Assembly (NCBI GenBank): GCA_016867035.1
Contig: VGKO01000003.1
Span: 1 to 45,000 of the forward strand
From: Candidatus Pacearchaeota archaeon
GTDB lineage: Archaea > Nanobdellota > Nanobdellia > Pacearchaeales > GW2011-AR1
Direction: 5' to 3'
Length of the DNA: 45,000 nt
The notes under the pieces are model-generated. The model searched no databases and was not told where the DNA came from. It worked only from the letters and a program-made list of their open reading frames with translations. The position numbers and the translations under genes were made by a program. The first letter of the stretch is position 1; each line of letters opens with the position of its first letter. This document shows, piece after piece, positions 7,094-14,316 of the stretch.

Positions 7094-7804
7094 ATGAAAT
7101 CACTACCCCTCTTATTGGCTTTATTAGTAATTTTAAGCATAGTTGGTCTGGCTTCTTTTGCTTCTGCTAATTCTTATTACCTAGAGTTTAACCAAGTTGG
7201 GGATAAGATTGTGGTTCGCGAGAGTATTAATGGGCTAAATTCTAGTTATGTTGATTCTAATTTACTTGAAGAAACAAAAATAGGCTATCTTTTTTTAAAT
7301 AAAATAATTTTTCCAGAGGATTTTGAAAGCACGATTATTAAACTAAATTTGGACAATGGTTATACTGTTGGAGAAGATGGAGCTTATCCCTTAGGTTATA
7401 GAGTAGAAACAGACGGACAAATAATTAGTCTTGTTTGGCAATTAAATAATGTAAAAGCAAGCGAGCCTATTGCCGTGGTTGTTAATATAAGAGATTTAAG
7501 AAAAGGCTATACTTGGGTTTGGATTCTTTTAGGCATTATAATTTTAATAGTTGTTGCTTATATCTTATTTAAATATCAGAAGAAAAGAAAAACCAAGAAC
7601 CTAGATAAGCATCTTTTAGATATTGAAAGAAAAATGCTCGAGGAGTTAAGGAAAGCAGACAGGCAGGAAATGTGGCAAAGAAACCTGCAGAAGAATCTTG
7701 GGTTATCTAAGGCTAAAACCTCTAGACTTATTAGAAATCTCGAATCTCGAGAACTCGTGGAAAAGATTCCTTTTGGAAATACGAATAAAATTGTGCTGAA
7801 ATAG
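7094..7804 (+). CDS. Membrane-anchored winged-helix regulator
   Basis: This is a 236-residue protein. A signal peptide (MKSLPLLLALLVILSIVGLA) leads into an extracytoplasmic beta-rich region of about 120 residues. A transmembrane helix follows (WVWILLGIIILIVVAYILF, about residues 152-171), then a basic linker (KYQKKRKTK) and a C-terminal winged helix. The DNA-binding part reads ERKMLEELRKADRQEMWQRN, then LGLSKAKTSRLIRNLESREL with a wing KIPFGNTNKIVL. The layout suggests a one-component regulator that senses something outside the cell. I chose the ATG at 7094 rather than an in-frame start 15 codons upstream because the shared TATA box fits it and the signal peptide starts there. The extracellular ligand and DNA target are unknown. 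Confidence 0.75.
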   Translation: MKSLPLLLALLVILSIVGLASFASANSYYLEFNQVGDKIVVRESINGLNSSYVDSNLLEETKIGYLFLNKIIFPEDFESTIIKLNLDNGYTVGEDGAYPLGYRVETDGQIISLVWQLNNVKASEPIAVVVNIRDLRKGYTWVWILLGIIILIVVAYILFKYQKKRKTKNLDKHLLDIERKMLEELRKADRQEMWQRNLQKNLGLSKAKTSRLIRNLESRELVEKIPFGNTNKIVLK

Positions 7805-7867
7805 GTTTAAGTTAAATATATTTTTTATTATAAATAAGCTTTTATATTGGGAATTACTTGAAGTTTT

Positions 7868-8230
7868 ATGAGAAGATTATTTGGGGCAGGTTTAGGAATT
7901 TTGCTTGGATTAAGTACGCTTGCCGGAGCTCAAACTAATTCCCTGCCAAGAATTTTGCAAGAATATAATAGACCAAATGTTTCTCATACAATTGTTACAA
8001 CCAATAATCCTGTTAAATTTAATGAAAATGGAAGAGATTATACTCTTGAAGTTTTAAAAGTAAATAGAGAAGCAGAAAGAGCAACAATTAGATTAAGCAC
8101 ACCAGGTTGGAGGGGTCCTTATGTTCAAGAAGTTAAGAAGGGAGAAGATTATACCTCTTCTGGATTAATTTTAAGATTTTTTGAATTTGGAGATAATGGT
8201 GTTGTTTTAATGCGAGCTAAAAGTCGATAG
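7868..8230 (+). CDS. Small secreted protein
   Basis: This 120-residue protein has a signal peptide MRRLFGAGLGILLGLSTLAG followed by a likely AGA/Q cleavage site near residue 22. The mature part is about 98 residues and beta-rich (RDYTLEVLKVNREAERATIR), without cysteines. A TATA-like GCTTTTATATTG (about 7838-7849) lies 20-30 nt upstream, supporting the start. It is the first of several short secreted proteins in the 7.8-12.4 kb stretch. No family recognised. Confidence 0.6.
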   Translation: MRRLFGAGLGILLGLSTLAGAQTNSLPRILQEYNRPNVSHTIVTTNNPVKFNENGRDYTLEVLKVNREAERATIRLSTPGWRGPYVQEVKKGEDYTSSGLILRFFEFGDNGVVLMRAKSR

Positions 8231-8310
8231 TTTTTTTATCTTACTTAGAATAATTATCGAATATATTAGCTAGCGGTAAAATATAAATAGCTTTCTTGTC
8301 TTTCTTAATT

Positions 8311-8823
8311 ATGATAAAAAATTATCTTACTCGACTTATTAGCAGTTTGGCTTTAACTTGTTCTATTTTGCAAGCCCAAGAACCCGCTCCCGAACAACCA
8401 TCGGATTTAGAAATATTAACCAACCAAGTAAATTTTTCTTCTGCCGATGTAGACTTAAATAATAGGATAAATTGGCAAGAGTATTATGGTTATTTTGATA
8501 GACAGTATACGAATGGTATCCCTCCGCTGGTTCTAAATAGCCTAAGAAAGGATTTTGATAGGTATGATGCTAATAGAGATAGAGCCGTAACTGATGCAGA
8601 ATATGCTAATGGCAATCTTCCTGAAGATCCAAAAGATATAGAGGACATAAAACAACCCCCTAAACCAAAAAGAGATAGAAGTATAAAACAACTTTATAGT
8701 TGGGGAAAAGGCATAAACTCCAGAATAAATAAAATAAAAGTAGCTTATCAAAAAGCCCTTAAGAAAATAGAGGAAGAAAAAAAGAAAGAGGAAGAAAAAG
8801 CAAAGAAAACATCTAAAAAATAG
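8311..8823 (+). CDS. Secreted EF-hand protein with charged coiled tail
   Basis: This 170-residue protein has a signal peptide (residues 1-22, ending LQAQ). Two EF-hand loops are visible: DVDLNNRINWQE (Asp, Asp, Asn, Arg, Asn, Glu at positions 1, 3, 5, 7, 9, 12) and DANRDRAVTDAE (Asp, Asn, Asp, Thr, Glu at 1, 3, 5, 9, 12). Both fit calcium coordination in the dockerin/EF-hand class. The C-terminal third is a Lys/Glu-rich helix (KIEEEKKKEEEKAKK) preceded by Pro-rich PPKPKRDR. A TATA box AAAATATAAATAG (about 8278-8290) about 25 nt upstream fixes the ATG at 8311 over an in-frame TTG at 8296. It probably binds Ca2+ outside the membrane; the partner is unknown. Confidence 0.7.
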   Translation: MIKNYLTRLISSLALTCSILQAQEPAPEQPSDLEILTNQVNFSSADVDLNNRINWQEYYGYFDRQYTNGIPPLVLNSLRKDFDRYDANRDRAVTDAEYANGNLPEDPKDIEDIKQPPKPKRDRSIKQLYSWGKGINSRINKIKVAYQKALKKIEEEKKKEEEKAKKTSKK

Positions 8824-8929
8824 TCGTTTCATCTTGTTTCACGGATATATTAAATACTAATTTTTCTAAGGTTTACTATCCTAGCAATCAAAATATAATG
8901 ATTGAAAGGAGGTTTAACAAAAAACAAAT

Positions 8930-9691
8930 ATGCAAAATAAAACAATGTATGCTGGAATAATTGCTTTGGCAATGATTTTAGCTATAATGCCTTTGGCTTT
9001 AGCTGAGAATACAACCGATAGCTCAGATGCTATTGCGTTATACAATGATACTTCAAACTTGCCGGATGGAATAGTAATATCGCCTGCTCCAACAAACGAA
9101 ATTATTGAAGAAGCAGATGCTGATTTGAATGAGAATGTTAGCTCTTGGAAAATCAATAGAGAAAGAATGAAAAATTGGTTTACCTTTAACCAAGAGAAAA
9201 AAGCTGAAAGAGAACTAAAGATTGCTAAAATGTTATTGATTCAAGCAAAAATTGCTGCAAGAAATAATAATACAGAAGCAATGGAAAAAGCTCTTGAAGC
9301 TCATAATAGAATAATTAATAGAGTTAAGGAAAGAGTGCAAAAAATCAACGGGGCTTCAGATGAAAAGGGTTTGAAAAAAAATGCTGAAAAACTTGTTGGT
9401 TTAGAAAGAGCTATTCAAGTTCATGAAGCAAGAATAACTCGGTTGCAAACAATGCTTACTAACGAAAATCTAACCGAACAGCAAAGACAAGTTATTGAAG
9501 CTAAAATAGCTAGGGCTCAGAATAATACTGCTAATCTTGTTCAAGTTCAACAAAGACAGCAAGAAAGAATTAAGACAAAACTTATGGCTGTTAAAAACTT
9601 GACAGAAGACGAAGCTAATGAACGAGTTGAGCAGATTAGAGACAGAGTAAAAACTCAAGCCAATAAGCTAAACAATAGAGCCAAGAATTAA
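8930..9691 (+). CDS. Secreted coiled-coil protein, DUF5667-like
   Basis: This 253-residue protein has a signal peptide (residues 1-26, ending LALAE). A Ser/Thr/Asp-rich linker with N-glycosylation sequons (NTT, NDTS) follows. From about residue 75 it is nearly all helix: WFTFNQEKKAERELKIAKML, QAKIAARNNNTEAMEKALEA, and a long Gln/Arg/Glu coiled coil to the end. The ERELKIA and KALEAHNRIINRVKE pattern fits DUF5667, a domain of archaeal and candidate-phylum surface proteins. A strong Shine-Dalgarno (AAAGGAGGT, about 8905-8913) lies 16 nt before the ATG, and a second in-frame ATG at 8945 is possible. Unlike its leaderless neighbours it has a leader. A T-rich terminator follows. Function is not established. 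Confidence 0.68.
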   Translation: MQNKTMYAGIIALAMILAIMPLALAENTTDSSDAIALYNDTSNLPDGIVISPAPTNEIIEEADADLNENVSSWKINRERMKNWFTFNQEKKAERELKIAKMLLIQAKIAARNNNTEAMEKALEAHNRIINRVKERVQKINGASDEKGLKKNAEKLVGLERAIQVHEARITRLQTMLTNENLTEQQRQVIEAKIARAQNNTANLVQVQQRQQERIKTKLMAVKNLTEDEANERVEQIRDRVKTQANKLNNRAKN

Positions 9692-9745
9692 TTTTTTATT
9701 TTCTTTTTATTTTTTTCTTGTTTCAGTTTATTATTTTTATTTATT
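9692..9745 (+). terminator. T-rich terminator before the tRNA pair
   Basis: Several T runs directly after the coiled-coil gene would stop archaeal RNA polymerase. A TTTAAA element at about 9755-9760 behind it could be the TATA box of the tRNA genes. Confidence 0.45.
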
Positions 9746-9791
9746 TTAGTTAACTTTAAAAGTCTTCTAAACCTCGTAAAAGTGTAAGTAT

Positions 9792-9866
9792 AGCGGGGTA
9801 GAGGAGCCAGGAGTCCTCACAGGGCCCATAACCCTGAGACCGGTGGTTCAAATCCACCTCCCGCTA
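9792..9866 (+). tRNA. tRNA-Met (CAT), initiator type
   Basis: A full cloverleaf folds by eye. Acceptor 9792-9798 (AGCGGGG) pairs with 9859-9865. The D stem is GAGG/CCTC with a loop containing GG. The anticodon stem CAGGG/CCCTG carries loop CCCATAA, with anticodon CAT at 9827-9829. The T stem is GGTGG/CCACC with loop TTCAAAT, and the discriminator is A9866. Three consecutive G-C pairs next to the anticodon loop and an A1-U72 first pair mark an initiator tRNA. Residue 33 is C rather than U. CCA is not encoded. Confidence 0.92.
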
Positions 9867-9871
9867 TTTAT

Positions 9872-9954
9872 GCCCGGATCGCATAACGGTATTGCATCGG
9901 ATTGCTAATCCGAGCCCTTCACTGGGCTCCCAGGTTCGACTCCTGGTCCGGGCG
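9872..9954 (+). tRNA. tRNA-Ser (GCT)
   Basis: Acceptor 9872-9878 (GCCCGGA) pairs with 9947-9953; discriminator is G9954. The D stem is a short GCA/TGC. The anticodon stem TCGGA/TCCGA has loop TTGCTAA with anticodon GCT at 9904-9906. A long variable arm GCCC-loop-GGGC (9914-9927) makes it class II, as expected for serine. The T stem is CCAGG/CCTGG with loop TTCGACT. It starts 5 nt after the initiator tRNA, so the two are probably co-transcribed. CCA is not encoded. Confidence 0.92.
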
Positions 9955-10014
9955 TTTCTTAATTATATTCTAAAAAAGAAAAATTAATTTAAACCCTGTT
10001 TTATCTTAATATTT

Positions 10015-10731
10015 ATGAAAAAAGCAATTGCTAAAATTGCACTTGGTTTGAGTCTTGCGTTAAGTAGTTTAAATAGTTTTGGAGGCTTAGAACAGACCAA
10101 AACAAATTTAGAAGCCAGAGTTGCATCTCTAACTCAAGACTCTTTTGCGATTAAATCAGAAACAACAGGAGCAATAAGTGCTCCTGTAAACTTGGTGCAG
10201 AGCTTTTCATTACAACCCTTGCTTGTTGGAAAGGCTACAATGGCCTTAGCAAACTCTCCTTATTTTTGTTATAGCAATAATCAGGAAATAATCTTTTATA
10301 CTTCACAGGGTTATACTTCAAGATATCAAATAGTCGCCCATAATTCTAAACCCTGTGGAGAGGGATTTAACCAAATAATACTTATAAAAGGAAACAGAGT
10401 ATTTGGAAAATTTGATTCTTGTATGGATATAGATTTCTCAAGCAATCCGGACAATACCACAAGATATAGAAGTAAGATGTTTATTAAATTGGAGAATGGT
10501 TTTCTTGGAGCTATTTTACGAGGCATACTCCGGGTTCCTTTATTGGGGGATAAATTAAAAAAATCTCTAGAAGAGGAACAAGACAAACTTGTTCAAAGCA
10601 CAAATAAAGTCGTGGAAGATGCTTTGAAAAAGCCAAGAGAGACTCTCGAAAAGTTAGAGGGATATACAAATGGACCCACTTATTTTACCCCCAAAGAACT
10701 CGAATCTATAAGAGAAAAGATTGAAAAATAA
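10015..10731 (+). CDS. Secreted hypothetical protein
   Basis: This 238-residue protein has an N-terminal signal peptide (MKKAIAKIALGLSLALSSL). The mature part has a beta-rich middle with three cysteines (FCYSNN, KPCGEG, DSCMDID) that could form disulfides, a short hydrophobic segment (GFLGAILRGILRVPLLG) and a charged helical C-terminus (KKSLEEEQDKLVQSTNK). A TATA-like ATTAATTTAAACC (about 9981-9992) lies 20-30 nt before the ATG. Family unknown. The hydrophobic segment might be membrane-associated but is too mixed for a confident transmembrane call. Confidence 0.6.
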   Translation: MKKAIAKIALGLSLALSSLNSFGGLEQTKTNLEARVASLTQDSFAIKSETTGAISAPVNLVQSFSLQPLLVGKATMALANSPYFCYSNNQEIIFYTSQGYTSRYQIVAHNSKPCGEGFNQIILIKGNRVFGKFDSCMDIDFSSNPDNTTRYRSKMFIKLENGFLGAILRGILRVPLLGDKLKKSLEEEQDKLVQSTNKVVEDALKKPRETLEKLEGYTNGPTYFTPKELESIREKIEK

Positions 10732-10765
10732 AAAGATTTATAAAAACCATTATTAATTCTAATTT

Positions 10766-11344
10766 GTGGAAAAGGGGAAAAGCACAATCTTTATAATAGT
10801 CCTAAGTATTATCTTAATTATAACTGGAATTTTATTATTTACAGATATTATAAAAGAAAACAAAACTGAAAACAAAGAAATGCAAAACACAACAAAAGTT
10901 TTACTTGAAACCAATATGGGGGATATAACTTTAGAGCTATATTCTGAACAAACGATAACTTCTGGAAATTTTATCAGCTTAGTTGAGAAAGGAACCTATA
11001 ATGGAGTTATTTTCCATAGGGTTATTGATGGATTTATGATTCAAGGCGGCGATCCGACTGGAACAGGTTACGGAGATCCTAAAATAAAAAATATTCGCGA
11101 TGAATTTAATGGAGAGCAAAAAAATAATAGAGGAACGATTGCAATGGCTAATGCTGGCCCAAATACTGGCTCTAGCCAGTTTTTTATCAATCTAGTCAAT
11201 AATAATTTCTTAGATGGAAGACATCCTGTTTTTGGCCGAGTTGTTTCAGGCATGGATGTTGTAGATGCCATAGCTAAGGTTGAAACAAACTCTGCAGATA
11301 AACCTTTGAAAGAAGTTAAGATAATTACAGCTAAAATATTATAA
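10766..11344 (+). CDS. Membrane-anchored cyclophilin-type peptidyl-prolyl isomerase
   Basis: This 192-residue protein has a GTG start. An N-terminal membrane segment (STIFIIVLSIILIITGILLF, residues 6-25) anchors a cyclophilin domain that probably faces outside and speeds proline isomerisation during folding of exported proteins. Cyclophilin motifs are intact: VIFHRVIDGFMIQGGDPTGT (catalytic Arg and the Phe-Met-x-Gln set), IAMANAGPNTGSSQFFINLV, and FLDGRHPVFGRV. The domain is close to the bacterial/archaeal short form. A TATA box (GATTTATAAAAACC, about 10735-10748) fits the GTG start. Its stop overlaps the next gene's ATG by one base, so the two are coupled. Location next to secreted proteins suits a role in their folding. 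Confidence 0.9.
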   Translation: MEKGKSTIFIIVLSIILIITGILLFTDIIKENKTENKEMQNTTKVLLETNMGDITLELYSEQTITSGNFISLVEKGTYNGVIFHRVIDGFMIQGGDPTGTGYGDPKIKNIRDEFNGEQKNNRGTIAMANAGPNTGSSQFFINLVNNNFLDGRHPVFGRVVSGMDVVDAIAKVETNSADKPLKEVKIITAKIL

Positions 11345-11574
11345 TGGCATATCAAGGAAGATTATTACCTGAAGCACTTTTTAGACCGGAAGATTTTAAA
11401 ATTCATTTATCGAGAGGACAATTCGGAGTACATCATCAAGGAGATGTAAGCAATTATGATTCTTCAACAACCGCAATAGTTAGAAGAATTCATGCCCTAG
11501 ATCCACTTGGATTAAAAAGTCATGCATTAGCAACAGAAGTTGAAGGGATGAGTAGAAGGGCAAAAAGTAGTTAA
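11344..11574 (+). CDS. Small hypothetical protein coupled to the cyclophilin gene
   Basis: This 76-residue protein starts MAYQGRLLPEALFRPEDFKI. The start and stop codons overlap as TAATG (cyclophilin TAA 11342-11344, ATG 11344-11346), which indicates translational coupling. It has no signal peptide, membrane segment or cysteine; it is His- and Arg-rich (GVHHQGDV, AIVRRIHAL). No family recognised. The short length and coupling are the main support for it being real. Confidence 0.5.
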   Translation: MAYQGRLLPEALFRPEDFKIHLSRGQFGVHHQGDVSNYDSSTTAIVRRIHALDPLGLKSHALATEVEGMSRRAKSS

Positions 11575-11592
11575 TTAATTCTACAAAAAATC

Positions 11593-12366
11593 TTAGAAAT
11601 TACAAATAACGCCTAAAGAAAAAGAATTAAGAGTGCCTGCTTCGCCTGTATTGCTATTGCCTGAATCAAGGCTATAGGTTTCATAAGAAGCTTCTAAACC
11701 AACATTGGTGCCTAAACTTGAATCATTTTTTGACGTATCAAGCCCTATAAAACCTGCTCTAACTCCAAAACCTTTTAAGTTATATTTTTCTGAACCAACT
11801 TCTTCAAAGCTATCATATCGGTGATGCCCCCAGCTTCTTGTAGCTTTTTGAATTGGAATAAAACCATTTACGAAAAATCGCGTTGTATCTGTTTTAAAAG
11901 ATAATCCTACAAAAGGTTGAACTCCGAAAAAATCTCTCTGCAAATAGTCCATTGCAAAAGAACCAGAGCCCTCTGGTCTTGTATCGCCTTGTTGTTGTCT
12001 ATAATCGGGGATTGTTGGGCCATCCTTTGGTTCAACTAAAACGCTATCAAAATTAAGTTCTAAATCAACTCCTGCTGTTAACTCTAATCTCCCTAAATCT
12101 TTTGCTAATTCAACTCCTGGACGAATAGCAAAGGCTTCCCAGCCATTACCTGCTCTAACCCAAGTACTCCCGCTAATAAAACCGGCATCAGCAGGATGAA
12201 CAGGCACTTCTCGAGATTCATTTAAGCTAAGTTGATTGTATCTCGGAGCATAGGCAATTCTACCCCTTAATGATAAACTTTTAGGTAGAAAAGATTCGGC
12301 TCTTGCAGGTAAACTAGCACAACCAGCAGCTAATGCCAAAGCAGCCATCGCTAATAACTTTTTCAT
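11593..12366 (-). CDS. Exported beta-barrel-like protein (outer-membrane-protein-like)
   Basis: This 257-residue protein starts MKKLLAMAALALAAGCAS. The signal peptide could be cut after ARA (residue 23) or lipidated at Cys16 (AAGC). The whole mature part is made of alternating amphipathic strands separated by polar turns: SLSLRGRIAYAPRYNQLSL, LELTAGVDLELNFD, FGVQPFVGLSFKTDTTRFFV, YNLKGFGVRAGFIG, NVGLEASYETYSL, and a last strand SFSLGVICNF ending in Phe. That layout and the terminal aromatic residue are hallmarks of Gram-negative outer-membrane barrels, unusual in archaea. I chose the ATG at 12366 because the signal peptide begins there; the frame is open 35 codons further upstream without signal features. 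TATA-like elements lie 25-50 nt upstream. The beta-rich export call is good; true barrel nature is inference. Confidence 0.62.
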   Translation of the reverse strand: MKKLLAMAALALAAGCASLPARAESFLPKSLSLRGRIAYAPRYNQLSLNESREVPVHPADAGFISGSTWVRAGNGWEAFAIRPGVELAKDLGRLELTAGVDLELNFDSVLVEPKDGPTIPDYRQQQGDTRPEGSGSFAMDYLQRDFFGVQPFVGLSFKTDTTRFFVNGFIPIQKATRSWGHHRYDSFEEVGSEKYNLKGFGVRAGFIGLDTSKNDSSLGTNVGLEASYETYSLDSGNSNTGEAGTLNSFSLGVICNF

Positions 12367-12430
12367 AAAAAAACAGGGTAATTCGGGCTTAAAAGCATTA
12401 TCAATGTTGAAAATATATCTTAATCTCTCT

Positions 12431-12961
12431 TTATTTTTTCCTTTTAATAACCCTATACGCAAGAATACCAAATATGATTAAAATTAAAACAAGTGCAATG
12501 AAAACAGCTGTTTTATTCTGGAAGTTTTGAACTATACCTTCGAAAACTAAAATTGCTCCTGTTGCTAAGCCTGTTATCTGAATCAGATTTTCTGAAATGA
12601 ATAGACCAATAAGCAACAAAATAAAACCAAGCCCTGCAAAAATATAAAACTTGTTTTGATTATAGGGTTTTTGTGCTTCTTGATAGGCTTGATTACATTT
12701 CTGATAAAAATCACAATAGCCTTGCGGACAAGGTGCTTTTATGCATTGAACCGGTTGTGGAGTCCAGGTTCCATTATATTGCTCACAAACCCCTTTAGTT
12801 ACATTATCATAAGTTTCTAAAGGAATAGACTTGCTGTAGTTACAATAGTTCTCGTAATTTGGCTCGTTCATAAATAAGCTTACTCCAACATTTACTGTTG
12901 AAACTATTATTATCGTGAGAATTATACTGATTATTATACTCAAAGCTAATTTATTTACCAT
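12431..12961 (-). CDS. Membrane protein with Cys-rich external loop
   Basis: This 176-residue protein has an N-terminal hydrophobic segment (ALSIIISIILTIIIVSTV) and three more near the C-terminus (FYIFAGLGFILLLIGLFI, ITGLATGAILVFEGIV, AVFIALVLILIIFGILAY), ending in RVIKRKK. The loop between the first and second segments holds six cysteines (NYCNYS, GVCEQY, VQCIKAPCPQGYC, QKCNQ); the CxxxPCPQGYC part resembles small disulfide-rich extracellular modules. It lies upstream of the barrel-like gene on the same strand with 64 nt between, so they may share transcripts. A TATA-like GATTTAAATATG occurs about 35 nt upstream. Family not recognised. Confidence 0.62.
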   Translation of the reverse strand: MVNKLALSIIISIILTIIIVSTVNVGVSLFMNEPNYENYCNYSKSIPLETYDNVTKGVCEQYNGTWTPQPVQCIKAPCPQGYCDFYQKCNQAYQEAQKPYNQNKFYIFAGLGFILLLIGLFISENLIQITGLATGAILVFEGIVQNFQNKTAVFIALVLILIIFGILAYRVIKRKK

Positions 12962-13041
12962 CTTTTGTTTATAATTTTATTAATACTTGGGCATATTTAA
13001 ATCTTGCTTTGGCACCTTTTAATTTTTTTAGTATAAATCTG

Positions 13042-13129
13042 TTGTAGACAAATTTCTTGTTTTTTGTCTACAAGTTATGTAGGCAAATGTAGACACCAAT
13101 AAAACGAAAGATATATAAATGTAGACACC
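13042..13129. promoter_or_regulatory. Fic promoter with five TGTAGACA-type boxes
   Basis: Boxes: TGTAGACA 13043-13050, its reverse complement TGTCTACA 13065-13072, variant TGTAGGCA 13078-13085, TGTAGACACC 13088-13097 and 13120-13129. The first two form an 11-bp perfect inverted repeat (13042-13052 and 13063-13073) around a 10-nt spacer. A TATA box ATATATAA (13111-13118) sits between the last two boxes, so a bound protein would cover the promoter. The predicted mRNA leader is about 110 nt. No other function was seen in the 12962-13250 gap. Confidence 0.65.
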
Positions 13130-13250
13130 TATTATATAGTGGGTGTAAGGACAACATAAGAAGGGAGAGTCTAATTAAACTAACTTAGATGTAGCAACAG
13201 AACATTAATAAAATAAAAAACCCTAAATAAAATAATAACCTAATAAAAAA

Positions 13251-14249
13251 ATGTACTTAGAAAAAAGAAAAACAAAAAAAGGTGAAAAATACTATTTAGC
13301 ACACTCTTTTCGCGAAGGTGGTAAAGTAAACAAGATTAGGGTTTATCTTGGTTCAAATGTTGCTATTCATATTATTCAACAAAGACAGGAGAAAGCTACA
13401 GAGTTATTAAAACAACAACTTAATAGTTTTAAGATAATCAGAAGCCCTATCAATACAAATTTTCTAAGGCGTGAAGAATCACTTATTAAAAAACTGAAAT
13501 TAAAGACTCGATTAAAAGTTATACATCTCTCGGAGAGCGATTGGGAAAGATTTACACAGCTTTTTACTTATAATACTAATGCTATTGAAGGTTCTACTAT
13601 AACCCAAGAAGAAGTTTTTGATATACTCCAAGAAAATAAATGGCCATTTTCAAAACCTAAAGAGGATATTTCAGAAGCTTATGGTGTTGCAGAAGCAATA
13701 AAATATATTAGAAAATCACGAGAACATATTTCGCTTGCTTTAATGCTTAAATTACATGAGATAATCTTTCATAATTCAAAGACTTTTGCAGGTAAGTTTA
13801 GAGAAAAAGGAGTTGAAGTTGGTATTCGCGATGGAACAGGCAACATAGTCCACTTGGGTGCTCCTTCTTCAAGGGTTGCAGGTTTACTTGGTGAATTGGT
13901 TAAATGGTATAATCAAAATAAGAAAAAATATCCCCCTATAGTTCTTGGGGCTGTTATTCATAATCAATTTGAATATATTCACCCCTTTGAAGATGGAAAT
14001 GGGAGAGTCGGAAGGCTTCTGTTAAATAATATATTGATAAAAAATAAGATGCCCCCTGTAAATATATCTATGGAAAGTCGCAAAGAATACTACGAAACCC
14101 TTAGATTATTCCAAAGAACAGGCGATATTAAGCCTACTATTGACTTGATACTTCGAGAGTATCATGAACTGGAGAAAAAATTAAAGAAACAGGAAAAGGA
14201 AAACAAGAAAGGCAAACTAGATAAAAAACCCAGAAAAAAGAAAATTTAA
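13251..14249 (+). CDS. Fic/DOC family protein (AMPylase-like) with N-terminal inhibitory helix
   Basis: This 332-residue protein belongs to the Fic family, which mostly transfers AMP from ATP to Ser/Thr/Tyr of target proteins. The catalytic loop HPFEDGNGR is intact at residues 244-252 with His244. The autoinhibitory motif (S/T)xxxE(G/N) is present as TNAIEG at 109-114, upstream of the core, so the enzyme looks class II, self-repressed by Glu113. The first 60 residues (YYLAHSFREGGKVNKIRVYL) form a basic domain seen at the front of many archaeal Fic proteins. The C-terminus is a Lys-rich tail (KKLKKQEKENKKGKLDKKPR). The gene is bracketed by TGTAGACA boxes on both sides. The target protein is unknown. 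No separate antitoxin gene is adjacent. Confidence 0.9.
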   Translation: MYLEKRKTKKGEKYYLAHSFREGGKVNKIRVYLGSNVAIHIIQQRQEKATELLKQQLNSFKIIRSPINTNFLRREESLIKKLKLKTRLKVIHLSESDWERFTQLFTYNTNAIEGSTITQEEVFDILQENKWPFSKPKEDISEAYGVAEAIKYIRKSREHISLALMLKLHEIIFHNSKTFAGKFREKGVEVGIRDGTGNIVHLGAPSSRVAGLLGELVKWYNQNKKKYPPIVLGAVIHNQFEYIHPFEDGNGRVGRLLLNNILIKNKMPPVNISMESRKEYYETLRLFQRTGDIKPTIDLILREYHELEKKLKKQEKENKKGKLDKKPRKKKI

Positions 14250-14253
14250 ACAT

Positions 14254-14303
14254 TGTAGACAGATGTAGACACCGAGCCTTTTTTTAATTATTTTGTAGAC
14301 ACC
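14254..14303. promoter_or_regulatory. Three TGTAGACA boxes downstream of fic
   Basis: TGTAGACA 14254-14261, TGTAGACACC 14264-14273 and TGTAGACACC 14294-14303 fill the gap between the fic stop codon and the convergent regulator gene. They match the upstream boxes and lie in the same orientation. They cannot be ordinary promoter operators for fic, so they may be looping partners, part of a mobile cassette, or act on RNA ends. Confidence 0.6.
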
Positions 14304-14316
14304 TAATTTTCGGTTC

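Noticed and set aside
12367-12471. Longer start for the beta-barrel-like gene
   Set aside because: The extra 35 codons precede a clear signal peptide, contain the TATA-like elements and overlap the upstream gene's end.
13188-13199. TGTAGCAACA as a further fic box
   Set aside because: Only the first five bases match TGTAGACA; likely chance in AT-rich DNA.
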